Positions 1-10,319 of a DNA stretch of 64,000 nucleotides are shown here, piece after piece (position 1 is the first letter of the stretch; every line of letters begins with the position of its first letter). The translations under genes and the position numbers were made by a program. The DNA is taken from the NCBI GenBank assembly GCA_014529385.2, contig CM043947.1, forward strand, positions 116,538,087 to 116,602,086. The letters run 5' to 3'. The DNA comes from Adiantum capillus-veneris. Lineage: Eukaryota > Streptophyta > Polypodiopsida > Polypodiales > Pteridaceae. The notes beneath the pieces were generated by a model. The model was not told the origin of the DNA. It ran no database searches and saw only the letters and a program-made list of their open reading frames with translations.

Positions 1-30
1 CTCTCACAAACTCTCACAGCCATAAGCCCG

Positions 31-333
31 GTGCTTTCCTGGAAAGATCGCAAATTTCTCGACAACGGAGAAATAGGACTCAAAATCACATATTTAGCTG
101 TGATAGATCCAAAAGCGTCAAAAAATCTAATGACTTATGGAACCTGGATCATGATGGGAAAGCCGCCAATCACTGAGCTAGAGGAGATAGTATACACAAG
201 TTCAAAATTAGAGAGTCCTAGCTTTGGAGTGGCAGAAGTTGTACTCAAATTGAGTACCGGGGAGTATAAAGATACTTTCCACATAATCAACTCCCATCAT
301 ATCAAAGAGAGTCTATTCCTGACAAAAAGCTAG
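31..333 (+). CDS. Unknown ORF fragment in element E
   Basis: An open frame of about 100 codons with no ATG at its left edge (it opens with GTG), so it is probably the tail of a longer protein or an exon. The product is mixed charged and hydrophobic, with no membrane segment and no family I recognise. It sits about 220 bp upstream of the repeat-motif ORF in the same element. It could be the end of a polyprotein or an accessory frame. The confidence that it was once coding is modest. Confidence 0.3.
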   Translation: MLSWKDRKFLDNGEIGLKITYLAVIDPKASKNLMTYGTWIMMGKPPITELEEIVYTSSKLESPSFGVAEVVLKLSTGEYKDTFHIINSHHIKESLFLTKS

Positions 334-552
334 AGGAACATCTTTTTTCGACAACAATCAAAAGCTTCAACAACAACGGTAAGACTCCATGCAGCTTCTC
401 AAATCCATGCAGAGGAGAAATCGCCAACCATCACGGAAAAAGGTAAAGCAAAGGTAAACATTGAAGTATATCAACCTCACAAGACGACTTTACCTTCAAC
501 GAGCTTCCATCAAATTTTCCACAAAGCCTCTACATCAAGAGCCACACCATCA

Positions 553-1556
553 ATGATGCAATGGAAACCAAAGCAAAAAGTCTATCAATCAAAGTTTCCA
601 TCACAAAAAAGCATCCAGAAGAAGCCGAATAATGTCAACCAAGTGTTGGTATCCAAAGAGCACATCCAAGTCAAAGACCCAGTTTGGATACATGAAACAC
701 GGGTTCAACCACAACAACAAAAGGTGATAGGGTGGATAGCATCAAATGAGTCAATCACTGCTCAAGGCTACTTCCAAGGAAACACTAATGTTTGGGCCAA
801 AAAGCCTAAAGTAACAGCCTGGACCTACCCACCTCAACCAACGAGTTCTACAAGGAACAAGACGTGCTATCAACGGAATACAAAATACTCAGGCAAGCAA
901 AAGAACACCAACAAAAGTCAAACAAAAAAACCTTCCAAGAAAGCAGCACAACAAGTATGGGTACCAAAGTCAAACTTCAACGAAGCTACCCAACACAAAC
1001 AGATGCAGCAGCGGATGGTTCCCGTCAAGCTACTTGAAGCACAAGGATTCTATGAAGGTAACACCCGAATATGGTTACCCAAAGTAGTAGAGCCACTAAG
1101 ACCAACCAAGTAGCAAAGGACCCCACACAAATACAATTAACAACAACAAAGAGCCAATGGAGACTAAGCATAACCAAGGGAGAAACAACCTCAAAATGGA
1201 TCCCTCGTTTTCTACTACAAAAGCAAGGCTTTTACAATGGTAATAGCCAAGTATGGATACAAAATCCTAGTGTCCATCAAGTCAAGGGAGCAAATCATGA
1301 AGCGAGAACAAAGTGGGTCCCAAAACCACTGTTGAAAACTCAAGCTCCTGACAAAGAAGAAAAAGTAAAGGTACAACAATGCGGCCTCCTTACGGAACAT
1401 CCCATGCAACAAAAGAAGGTAGAGGAGTCGAAGTATGCCAACTTACTTGAAAATATGGTGGCATCCAAAGACCAAAGCAATGATAGAGGCCTTAATCTCA
1501 AGAACCTATGGCATTGGGTTTCAGTCCATGAACAGGTAAGTCCAAGTTGCCATTAA
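553..1556 (+). pseudogene. Repeat-motif protein of element E, frameshifted
   Basis: Two overlapping frames (553-1113 and 1071-1556) together encode a basic, Lys/Gln/Asn-rich protein of more than 300 residues. A short motif recurs at least three times: roughly W-[VI]-P-[KR]-x-x-L-L-x-x-Q-G-F-Y-x-G-N-[TS]-x-[VI]-W. Examples are AQGYFQGNTNVW, AQGFYEGNTRIW and KQGFYNGNSQVW. The spacing and the Trp at both ends suggest a repeated small domain or peptide-binding unit. The two halves are in different frames where they overlap, so a frameshift has occurred between motif copies two and three. The function is unknown. Position between pol and the 3' LTR would suit an accessory or env-like gene, which is inference. 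Confidence 0.5.
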
Positions 1557-2640
1557 AAATACATGGCATAAAAGTCAAGAGTCAGGAAACTGAGCCATTA
1601 AATGAGAAAGGCATTAGTCCCAAAGCTTTAAGTAATCTTCTATGTGGTCTAAGAGTCTTAGCTATTCTAGGTACTGCTCAAGGTGGAGGAGTTGAGCATA
1701 TTTATGTTGTGTCACTCATGCTGGTATAGGTGAGCATAAGACTCCAAGTCTATGTATTTTAAGTTTGGTAAAGTGAAGAAGAGAGTCTAAAAGACACTCA
1801 TGCACTATGCGTAGTGAGTAATGAGAGGAGGAGCTTCAACATCAAAAACCCTTCTTGGAAATGTGGAAGCTATTGAGATGTCCCTAGATATCACATGTGC
1901 TACATTTGTTCCTTGAAGCACCCAACAACTCATTTTTCACACCGCATTATTCTCTTGAAAGAAACCTTGTGTGCATATAGAGTGTCCCATGATTGGCACT
2001 TGCATTACGCACTCTTACTTTATTTCTCCCAAGCACTCACCTTGCATGAACAGGTACTCAACTTCCAAGTGCTCAACCCCAATAAGAGCGTATACCAAAG
2101 GCTCTAGACCCTAATTTAGAAACACCCATCACTATTCTATTGTATATATTCCTTCCATCAAATGAAACCAATAAAGAATTTGTTACACGATCTTCAAAGA
2201 GATAAAGTGGGGCCACATTATTCTCAACTATGCTTCGACAAGAGCAGCTCTTATCTTCAAAGATACCAACAAAGCTCTATCCACAGTGACAAAGAAAATC
2301 AGATTGGACATGCCAGTGCACACATGTCAAAGTCTCAAACATTTTGAGATACGATCTCCAATAAAAATTCAACTGCACCAGGAGGCAAAGTATCCAAAGA
2401 ACAGGTATCATCGACCAACTGCATGAATGGAAAGGTAAAGTAGGATGTGCAACAACATGCACGAATGCCTTGTCCACAACATCCAAATCACAAAGAACAC
2501 ATGTTAATCAATCAAAGGCAAATGGGCACCCCATTTGAAAAAGCAAAACATGCCAGATATAACTCAATCAAGGAAGGGGGGAGTCTCTTCAACAAGCAGA
2601 CCAGACTGCAAATGGTCGTGTCAAGGGACGACACGAGCTA

Positions 2641-2652
2641 GGAACGGGGGAG
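2641..2652 (+). promoter_or_regulatory. Polypurine tract of element E
   Basis: The purine-rich run GGAACGGGGGAG abuts the LTR start TGTTTGGAGG. This is the expected position and composition of the plus-strand primer for reverse transcription. Confidence 0.75.
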
Positions 2653-3591
2653 TGTTTGGAGGTGATAACAACATACAAGTGCCCACCTAGCCAAGGAGCC
2701 CGTTGGGACAGCCGACCAAGGTTTTGATGTGGTCACATTATTTTTCCGATGTTTAATACATCAAACCCTGTAAAAGTCTAATGACAATCACCTATGTCAA
2801 GTCTGAGTCAAAGATGTAATTTTTCCAATGATGTATGTAAAGGTCCATGAGAAGTTGGCCGCCGGCCACTTTAGAAAGCCCTAGGTATATAATACACTAA
2901 GGTTAGTGGTAAAAGGGAGATTATTTTTTGAAGATAAGTGACTATTGCGTTACGCACAGAGAGCTGTCTCTTTGCTCAAACTTGTAATCATCCCTTCTGT
3001 GGCTACGGTAATCCAAATTCAGTTTTGTTTCTTGCATTGTGTTCCTCTTACTCTGCTCTTTCATTCAAGTGTAAGCATTCAAGATTCGGTGAAGGTTTCA
3101 AATGCATCGGTTTAGGCCTTAAATCGTTGTTTTGAGTGTTTATATGCGTATTTTATGTTGTTTTGACCCTAGGAGAGGCTTTAGGGACCCAAAAATGACC
3201 CTTTAGGATCATCTGTTTACTGTTTTTGCGTACTGTGGGACGAACGATCGCAATCTTTGTACCTCTCCTAAATGCTGTGACAGTGATAGGATATGTTCCT
3301 GATAGTCCACTGTAGCTTCCCTTCAAGTTTCGTGCGATCCCGATATGATTTGCATGGTGAACGCGCGTGATGACTGTAGAGCTGTGTAGAAGGACATAGG
3401 CAGATTACTTGGCTTTGGTGCGATTGATTTGCTTGTAGAGTTAGTAGTTGCATCTCTTCGTGTTCACTTCATTAGGGTTGACATCCTAGTGAGTTTCCAT
3501 GCCTCATCCGAGTCGCTTCCCCTGTATCGATAATTTTATGTTGATGCTTGAGAGCTATGCTATGGACGTCCATCGTGGCGACCCGCAAACA
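2653..3591 (+). repeat. 3' LTR of element E (939 bp)
   Basis: The LTR begins TGTTTGG and ends GCAAACA, giving the inverted termini TGTTTG/CAAACA. A polypurine tract precedes it. A sequence complementary to the CCA end of tRNA-Asp follows after a single T, which is where a primer-binding site normally follows a 5' LTR rather than a 3' one. Its first 919 bp are repeated in inverted orientation at 3668-4586 with only about three mismatches noticed. The LTR has no long ORF of its own. Confidence 0.85.
2886..2892 (+). promoter_or_regulatory. TATA box in element E LTR
   Basis: TATATAA lies in the U3 part of the LTR, about 230 bp from its start, in a context suited to the element's promoter. The exact mirror copy is at 4347-4353 in the inverted LTR, so the palindrome has two outward-to-inward promoters facing each other. 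Confidence 0.5.
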
Positions 3592-3592
3592 T

Positions 3593-3667
3593 TGGTGCCG
3601 CTGCTGGGGAACAAACCCGGGTCACCCGCGTGATAGGCGGGAACACTTACCACTATACTACAACGAC
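3593..3667 (-). tRNA. Full-length tRNA-Asp sequence with CCA, retro-copied primer
   Basis: On the minus strand the sequence starts GTCGTTGTAGTATAGTGG and ends CAGCGGCACCA, 72 nt plus CCA. The acceptor stem pairs over seven positions (two G-U), the anticodon stem CCCGC/GCGGG is perfect and the T stem is present. The anticodon loop reads CTATCAC, giving ATC where plant tRNA-Asp has GTC. The conserved T-loop C56 and A58 are both T here. Nuclear tRNA genes do not encode CCA. Here CCA directly abuts the LTR end, as it does in a primer still joined to minus-strand DNA. It is therefore read as a copied primer and not a working gene. Confidence 0.8.
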
Positions 3668-4586
3668 GGACGTCCATAGCATAGCTCTCAAGCATCAACA
3701 TAAAATTATCGATACAGGGGAAGCGACTCAGATGAGGCATGGAAACTCACTAGGATGTCAACCCTAATGAAGTGAACACGAAGAGATGCAACTACTAACT
3801 CTACAAGCAAATCAATCGCACCAAAGCCAAGTAATCTGCCTATGTCCTTCTACACAGCTCTACAGTCATCACGCGCGTTCACCATGCAAATCATATCGGG
3901 ATCGCACGAAACTTGAAGGGAAGCTACAGTGGACTATCAGGAACATATCCTATCACTGTCACAGCATTTAGGAGAGGTACAAAGATTGCGATCGTTCGTC
4001 CCACAGTACGCAAAAATAGTAAACAGATGATCCTAAAGGGTCATTTTTGGGTCCCTAAAGCCTCTCCTAGGGTCAAAACAACATAAAATACGCATATAAA
4101 CACTCAAAACAACGATTTAAGGCCTAAACCGATGCATTTGAAACCTTCACCGAATCTTGAATGCTTACACTTGAATGAAAGAGCAGAGTAAGAGGAACAC
4201 AATGCAAGAAACAAAACTGAATTTGGATTACCGTAGCCACAGAAGGGATGATTACAAGTTTGAGCAAAGAGACAGCTCTCTGTGCGTAACGCAATAGTCA
4301 CTTATCTTCAAAAAATAATCTCCCTTTTACCACTAACCTTAGTGTATTATATACCTAGGGCTTTCTAAAGTGGCCGGCGGCCAACTTCTCATGGACCTTT
4401 ACATACATCATTGGAAAAATTACATCTTTGACTCAGACTTGACATAGGTGATTGTCATTAGACTTTTACAGGGTGTGATGTATTAAACATCGGAAAAATA
4501 ATGTGACCACATCAAAACCTTGGTCGGCTGTCCCAACGGGCTCCTTGGCTAGGTGGGCACTTGTATGTTGTTATCACCTCCAAACA
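3668..4586 (-). repeat. Inverted partial LTR of element E
   Basis: Read on the minus strand from 4586 this starts TGTTTGGAGG and follows the LTR for 919 bp. It stops 20 bp short of the LTR end, where it joins the 5' end of the tRNA sequence. It is near-identical to the upright copy, so the palindrome is young or has been kept uniform. Confidence 0.88.
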
Positions 4587-6259
4587 TCAATCAAGAAAGA
4601 GATGGTAGCCTGACATTCTCTTAGCTAGATTGTTCCAAGTAGTGTTTTTTGGTTGGCCTCCTCAGTCTTAGTACTCCTCTCCTTAGCTTGAAGCCTAAGG
4701 AGATTAATCTCCTCTATCCCTTTCATGGAAGGTCTACTTCATCTTCAACCATTCCATGTGATCTTGGTCAGAGGCCTTGCCTTGCATTTTCTTTTGACCA
4801 AGCTCCTCAAATCTAGATTTGAGAAGGTTGAAATTGCATGGTTTTTAGACTTTTTAAGCATAGGTCTAACTCTCTTAATTGAAATTTGAATTTTTTACTA
4901 AATCTTTTTCATGAGTCACACCTTTCCTTGATGATGTCCTAGATCATCTCTTCTGTAGTCCGAGACATTATAGCCTTAAAGTGAGCATTTCTATACAAAG
5001 TTGGGTAGGTGATATTTTTTTGGCACCCTGAGGCTAATGCATTTCTTCTATAAAAAATATTCGAAGAGGAAAATGATCTGAGAGACATTCATTCATGAGG
5101 ACTTGCATAAGAAAAGAAGAAGGCACCCAATCCTCACTGTGAGAGAAGTAGATTCTGTCTCATAATTTTGTGCTAGTATTGTTCATCCCCAAGTGTACTA
5201 CGAGTCTTGTTGTAGGATGATTGAAAATCTTGTTCGTGGATTGAATTTCCTCTTTTTGTTTAACTGACTATGTTAACCGTATTCATTTTGTCTTGGAATA
5301 TTTTTATGGTTTGGTTCATAGTATTTGTATGATGCTGAATTTTCTATAGACATGTATGGTTTATAATTGTGGCAGCCATACTAATTTATGGTTTATGGTT
5401 GTGGCAACCATGTTGATTTATGATCTATGGTTGTGACAACCATGATGGATTATGATGTTTGGTATATGATCTATAGATTATTGTTTGTGTTTTATGATTT
5501 ATGGGTAGATACCCTGCATGGATGGCTATCTTGAAAAGACTTGGTTGATGCATTAACTAGTGATGCAACATGCTAACATTGTAGCATGCATTTTGGACAC
5601 CTTGTTTTTTGTACTTGTTTACATATGTTCATGATTCTCGATGTCAAAAGGGTATGTGGGATCTTCTTTTTGTGGGATTTTTTGCTTGCTTAAACACATG
5701 TACATATAGTGAAAGTCGCTAGTGTAGCACCAGTTGTCGCATTGCCTTGGGTGCCTGCAAGTGAGTTTTTTTAAGTGTCACTTGTGTATAGCTTAAAATC
5801 ATGAACAAACAAAAAATATTCAGTAAAATATAAAAAAAAGTAGGGTTTTTTAGTTTGTGCCTTCTTCATGCTCTTTCATGTAGTTTTTTGCCCTCAACTA
5901 GCCTTGCCTACTTGTGGTTGTGCTAGGGTAGTTGGCTGCTCGCACCAATTTTCATGTAGATATGCATGGATTAAGATTTTTTGGTCTTCAAGAATTGTTT
6001 TGGAGTTGTGGTTTGGGAGATACAATCTATTTCCTGCAGGGGGTACAATATATGGTAGCTTGTAGGCAATTTGATGTGGGGTAAGTTGTGGAAGCTCGCT
6101 TGTTTGGTGGTGTGTATACAATTCAAAATTGTGGGTTTGAGGAATCATTTGGTGAAGATGGAATCTATTTTCCTCGAGCTCATTGGTTGGCACGTGCTGG
6201 AATTCCATGCCATGGAAGATGCTTCCTAGTTTCCATGGTGGTCTTTTGGGTGGGTGCAT
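4587..6259. other. Unassigned AT-rich sequence
   Basis: No gene, RNA or element boundary can be supported here. A minus-strand open frame of 121 codons (5894-6259) has no recognisable motif and may be chance. The sequence before 5350 has many stops on both strands. The only structure seen is the short tandem repeat at 5355-5451. Confidence 0.5.
5355..5451 (+). repeat. Three 32-33-bp tandem repeats
   Basis: Three degenerate units with core ATGGTTTATGGTTGTGGCAA-CCATG start near 5355, 5388 and 5420. Each contains a TGG...CCA half-palindrome. There is no evident function. Confidence 0.6.
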
Positions 6260-7304
6260 TGTCGTGCAGTGGCACGTTCAAAATGTGAAGTTAAAATATC
6301 TACCTCACTCTCACTGATTTTATTATGTGGGACCAAATGCTATGATGTACATAGTGTGATATATCAGAAAACGGATGTCATGATTGCAGGCGTGTCCATA
6401 CCTTGTGAGGTAGGCGAGGCAAGGGACGTGGCACCGTTGCATGTTTTACCACATTCAATAATGTCTAAATTGCTTTATGAATGTACAAATTTCAAGTGTT
6501 TCAATGTGGCATGCTCATTTTGCCTAGAAAGTTTAATGTGGGCAATCTTGGCCAAAAATAGTAGGTTTCATGCACGGGCATAAAAGACGTGTCCAAAGTG
6601 CTTACCAAGTGGTAAAATGAGGTTCAACATGAAATTTGATCCCAATTGGGATTTTCCCACAAGTTTAGGGAATTTTCCTAGGTCGTCTGGCCTTTTTACG
6701 GACAAAAAGGGGGCATTTTTGGGATAAAAATGGATAAAAATGGCCATAAAATGGTCAAAAATAGCCTAAAAATACCTCAAAATAGCTCAAAATGCCACAT
6801 CAACCATCGTGTCATTATTTCATAAGCTGTGTGGGAAATGTTTGATCCAAGAATGAGCTCATTTGGTCATATGAGCAAGGAGATACATCCATTGCTTTAC
6901 AGGGTACTAGTGTAGTCCCGTGCTGCTTCCACTATGGTTGAGGCTGTGAGGCGTCCAATTAGGGTTTCCCCTCCTCAAATAACTACTTGGTCTTCTCCAA
7001 TGAAGTATTGAAGCTTCCAAGAAATGTTCACGATGAATAATCAAAGAGTAAATTTAGGATTTTTAACAGGTCGAATGAGCAATGCATCTGTGCAATTGGG
7101 AGCGAGGCTACACCTAATCTTCACACACACAAGAGTTTTCAGTTAATCTTGGTTCCTTTTCAAAGTGGATCTTTCATGGCTGGAGTTTTGTTATTTTTTA
7201 GTTTAATTTTAGCTTCAAATTATCTATGCCTTGCTTGAGTTTGCTACGAATCCTCACAGTGAGAGACCCGACGCTTTCCTAGTCGCACTGCGCACGTCTT
7301 GACA
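6260..7304 (+). repeat. 5' LTR of element A1
   Basis: It begins TGTCGTGC and ends CTTGACA, with short inverted ends TGTC/GACA. Other copies of the same LTR are at 16807-17828, 26794-27828 and 36726-37644, and in reverse at 57833-60430. Conserved blocks include a run of short ATGG/AAAAATGG repeats near the middle and the sequence CCCGACGCTTTCCTAG near the end. Confidence 0.8.
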
Positions 7305-7310
7305 CGTTTT

Positions 7311-7325
7311 TGGTGAACCTGACAC
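7311..7325 (+). promoter_or_regulatory. Putative primer-binding site of A1
   Basis: TGGTGAACCTGACACG follows the LTR by six bases. The A2 copy has TGGTGAACCCGACGTG in the same place (17835). TGG fits the complement of CCA, but I cannot match the rest to a tRNA 3' end from memory. Confidence 0.4.
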
Positions 7326-7429
7326 GAAGTAGGCTAGGGTGAGGGTTCAAAAGCTTCATTGAAAGTTTCAAAGTAGAGATTTAATTCTATAGAGCAACAA
7401 GAGAAACAAGGGGTTTGATTTGATCCAGT

Positions 7430-8045
7430 CACAACGCAAATGTTTCAAGCCTTTGCAGTGTTTATGCAGCAACAGCAAGCTGGAGAAAGGAGGAGGGAGC
7501 TTTCCTCAACCAAAGTGCTTCAATATGTGGTGAAGAAAATGGAACAATTTAAAGGTAAATATTGAACAAAGTATCTTTGTGAGTATGTAAAGGATATGGA
7601 GCTACATCGAGTGCCCGAAATAGACATGGTGCAAAGTTTTGAACTAGCTGTGGCTCCCGAGATCAGAGAGCATGTAAGGGGAATCAGAAATGAGCATGCG
7701 AGCAACTTGGGAAGCATTTGAATTAGCCTTGCGAGAGGATTATTTCATGGAGGACTCTGAGAGGGTAACAAAGAGGACTTTTTTAGAGTGTGTAGTTCCA
7801 CCAAAAGAGGGGCTTTCACCTACCGAATTGCTAAGGGAATTTGAACGGCACTATGATCAAATTTCAAGGAATAAAAAGGATAACCTAAACTGAGGGAAGA
7901 AAGAGGTATTTTTGCAAGCCACAGTTAAAGAGATTCAAGAGAAGTTAGAGCTATTACTTGAGAATAAGGACGTAGAACAGGGTTTGAAGACTGATTGAAA
8001 TGAGGTTGAAGATGCAATTTCACTTCTAGCTAAGCGACAATGATA
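7430..8045 (+). pseudogene. A1 gag remnant
   Basis: Parallel to the better-preserved A2 gag at 17883-18555. A Gln-rich stretch (FMQQQQ-like) is followed by a capsid-type helical region. The later part, 7690-7893, reads EDYFMEDSERVTKRTFLE and SPTELLREFERHYDQ. Stops and small indels cut it into pieces, including a stop after DNLN at 7891. It would have formed the element's virus-like particle shell. It is no longer translatable as one protein. Confidence 0.7.
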
Positions 8046-8055
8046 GAGAGACAAG

Positions 8056-8424
8056 ATGATAGTTAGCCCTACTCAATCCCCAAGAGTTCTTGAGAGTCCG
8101 ATAAAGCCTATTATTGTGGTTCCAAGGAGTGACAAGTCCATTCTAGATGATATTGTCAAGGGAATGCAAGAGCTCAAGTTAAAGCTTACAGGGCTAGAAG
8201 AAAAGGGGCAACCATCAGGTCGATCTACAGGGCAACGACCTCAAACTAAAGAAGTCTTTGTCAATAGATGCATATGGTGTGATAGTATTGACCATGCAAG
8301 GAGGGATTATGAAAGTCTTGAAGACGCTTTGACAAAGGATATATTTTTCTTTAAAGAAGGCAAAATCCACTTGAGTGAAATAGGTTTTAGCTCTTGGGGA
8401 CAAACTTTGGCAAAGGCGGGATGA
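8056..8424 (+). pseudogene. A1 gag C-terminus with altered zinc knuckle
   Basis: A linker is followed by a CCHC-type knuckle, CIWCDSIDHARRDY, in which the last Cys is Tyr; the A2 copy keeps the Cys (RRDC). The knuckle would bind element RNA during packaging. The following region, KEGKIHLSEIG, is shared with A2. From about 8430 to 9290 the frame is broken, with acidic and basic linker sequence in several short frames and no clear domain. Confidence 0.6.
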
Positions 8425-9299
8425 AGAAACTAGTTGAGGACATAGCTACTAGCCATGCTATCTCAATGGTTGAGGTAGCCGTCTATGGGTTGAAGGTGGA
8501 TCCTATATAGAAAAAGGGATCCTTCAAAGTTGGAGAAGAGGAATCTAATGGTATTGGAGAGCTATGGCCATGCGCTATAGAATCTTCTATGAAGGGTAAA
8601 ATGACTACAAAGGTTTTACATGAAGCTGGAGACTGCATTCGGCTGGAAATAGGTTGGAATGACCCTGTAGATTCTTTGTCAATGCATGAATACATTGCCA
8701 AATGTCAAGACAATGAGGCCATTGCCGAAGAGAAACATAGGTTCGAGAATGGGGATGAAGGGCCTTCAAAGCGGGCCACGAGGAGTGGAGGCAAAAATGA
8801 CACAGTACCTCCTAGATAATTTTCTCTGCAATAGATGCCTGTCCCTAAAGTGCCTATGCAAGAAGCCTCTGAAGAGAAGAAGAAGGATGCAATGAAAGCT
8901 AAAGCAAAGGGTTCGGCCTACAAAATCCAATCTGACATCTGGTCTCAAAAAGGTTTTGGAAGAGAGGATTTTGAACAGTAAGATGGAATTTACCTTGGGT
9001 GAGGTCCTTGGTATAGCAAAGTGGGAATTCCACGAAGAAATAATTAATATCATAAAGAGGAAGTGACAATATCTTACTGAATCTATCCATGTACAAGATG
9101 AACAAGATACTTTAAATGCACAGGGTGTATAGGTCTATGGCGAGCAAGGTGAAGAAACTGTTGTCAAATGCTACAAATCTAGGGGAGGAGTGATGAAGAT
9201 GAAGTTGAGACCACTCACAAGATGAAGTTCGCTTCTTGGATGATGAAGATGAAGTTGAGACCACTCACAAGAGTTATTATTACTTGAAGAGTCACTAGG

Positions 9300-9632
9300 A
9301 AAGAGCAACTACTAAGACCCTGGTAAAAGTGGGAGACTTAGAAGAGCCGTTCATTGTCTTGATAGATCATGGGTCAGAGATTAACCTCATGTCAAAGAGT
9401 CTTTATCAAAAAGAAAAATCGCCAATTGATATAAATCGATCATGGATGGATGATTTTTGCAGCAAACAATTCATCAAGGGAGTTGTACGGAGCTTGTCCA
9501 AATGTTAAGGTGACTATAGGGGATGTGAAAGATGACCAAAATTTCTTTGTACAGGAGATTTCTACATACCCTCTTATCCTTGGGCAGCCATACATCACTG
9601 CTACTTGCATGGAAAGGTTTATGCAAGGATAA
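9300..9632 (+). pseudogene. A1 aspartic protease remnant
   Basis: The plus strand encodes FIVLIDHGSEINLMS at about 9350, where retropepsins have hydrophobic-D-[ST]-G-[SA]. The catalytic triad is D-H-G here, so the second position is altered. A downstream LILGQPYI matches the usual I-L-G motif of gypsy proteases near the flap end. The frame changes between the two motifs near 9450, so the protein is broken. Confidence 0.6.
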
Positions 9633-10319
9633 GGATCAGGGATGGGAAGTGGACAGTACAACTCCTTACTGTTTGTGTGGAGCATGAAAGGAATCGTGAA
9701 AGTCTTAGAGAGCAACCCTTGCCAAAGACAAACAAACAATTCTAGGACTATAGGGATATGAAGGGTTTTGGCCATTTACCATTGTAAAGCGGGATTGCAG
9801 TGGTATAAGAAGAGAAAATTTCTTGCATGATGTATATGCAAAGGAAACATTTTCTACAGGTTTTGTAGGATTAACAGACTATGGATCTATTGCTTTTACA
9901 AAGTGTGAGGACTAAAAGCGGGGTGAACGACAACATGTAAATAGTGTACGAAGAGGTTTGAAGATGAATGGTTTTCTAGAAGATGGTGAATGCATTGCAA
10001 GTGTGCTTGATGAGTGTTCGTTTGAGGATACTATGTAAGACTTGGAGTCTTTAGTGGATTGCAATTTGCGTATGGGAAGTCAGGTCATGAAAGTAGCAAT
10101 GTACAAGGTCATTGAGGATTTCAAAAATGCTCAAGGTGTTAATGTACGAGTGGAGACTAAGTATAAGTCTATGGCAAAGAAAGTGAAACCAGTGGCATTA
10201 CCTCTACCAAAAGATTGAACAAATAAGACGGAACAAGCTGCTTTGCAACCTAGCCTTCGTGACCCAAGCAAGATTGGACACAAGTTCACACAAGATTCTT
10301 TGAAGGAGATAAAGGTTGG

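Larger units (their letters stand above)
1..2652 (+). mobile_element. Internal 3' region of LTR retrotransposon E
   Basis: This stretch lies directly upstream of a purine run and an LTR, so it is the last part of the internal region of an LTR retrotransposon whose 5' LTR, gag and pol lie outside the window. No protease, reverse transcriptase or integrase motif is visible. The coding-like part is 31-1556. Beyond 1560 I see only short frames and no gene. The primer-binding sequence next to the LTR matches the 3' end of tRNA-Asp, which is used by Athila-type gypsy elements among others. Those elements also carry a long non-pol region before the 3' LTR, so an Athila-like origin is possible but is inference. 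Confidence 0.7.
2653..4586. repeat. Large palindrome: LTR - tRNA - inverted LTR
   Basis: Arms 2653-3571 and 3668-4586 are both exactly 919 bp and are reverse complements, with about three differences seen by eye. The 96-bp spacer is accounted for completely: 20 bp of the LTR end (3572-3591), one T, and 75 bp of tRNA-Asp plus CCA in reverse complement. The outer end of the right arm is ...CCAAACA, the exact complement of the LTR start, after which unrelated DNA begins. Confidence 0.92.

Noticed and set aside
3593-3667. A functional nuclear tRNA-Asp gene
   Set aside because: Encoded CCA, direct contact with the LTR end, anticodon ATC and loss of C56 and A58 argue for a copied primer.
3268-3971. 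Identical 61-codon frames on opposite strands (3268-3453 and 3786-3971), and a 65-codon pair at 2938-3135 and 4104-4301
   Set aside because: They are mirror images produced by the LTR palindrome, have no family match and lie in LTR sequence. Not genes.
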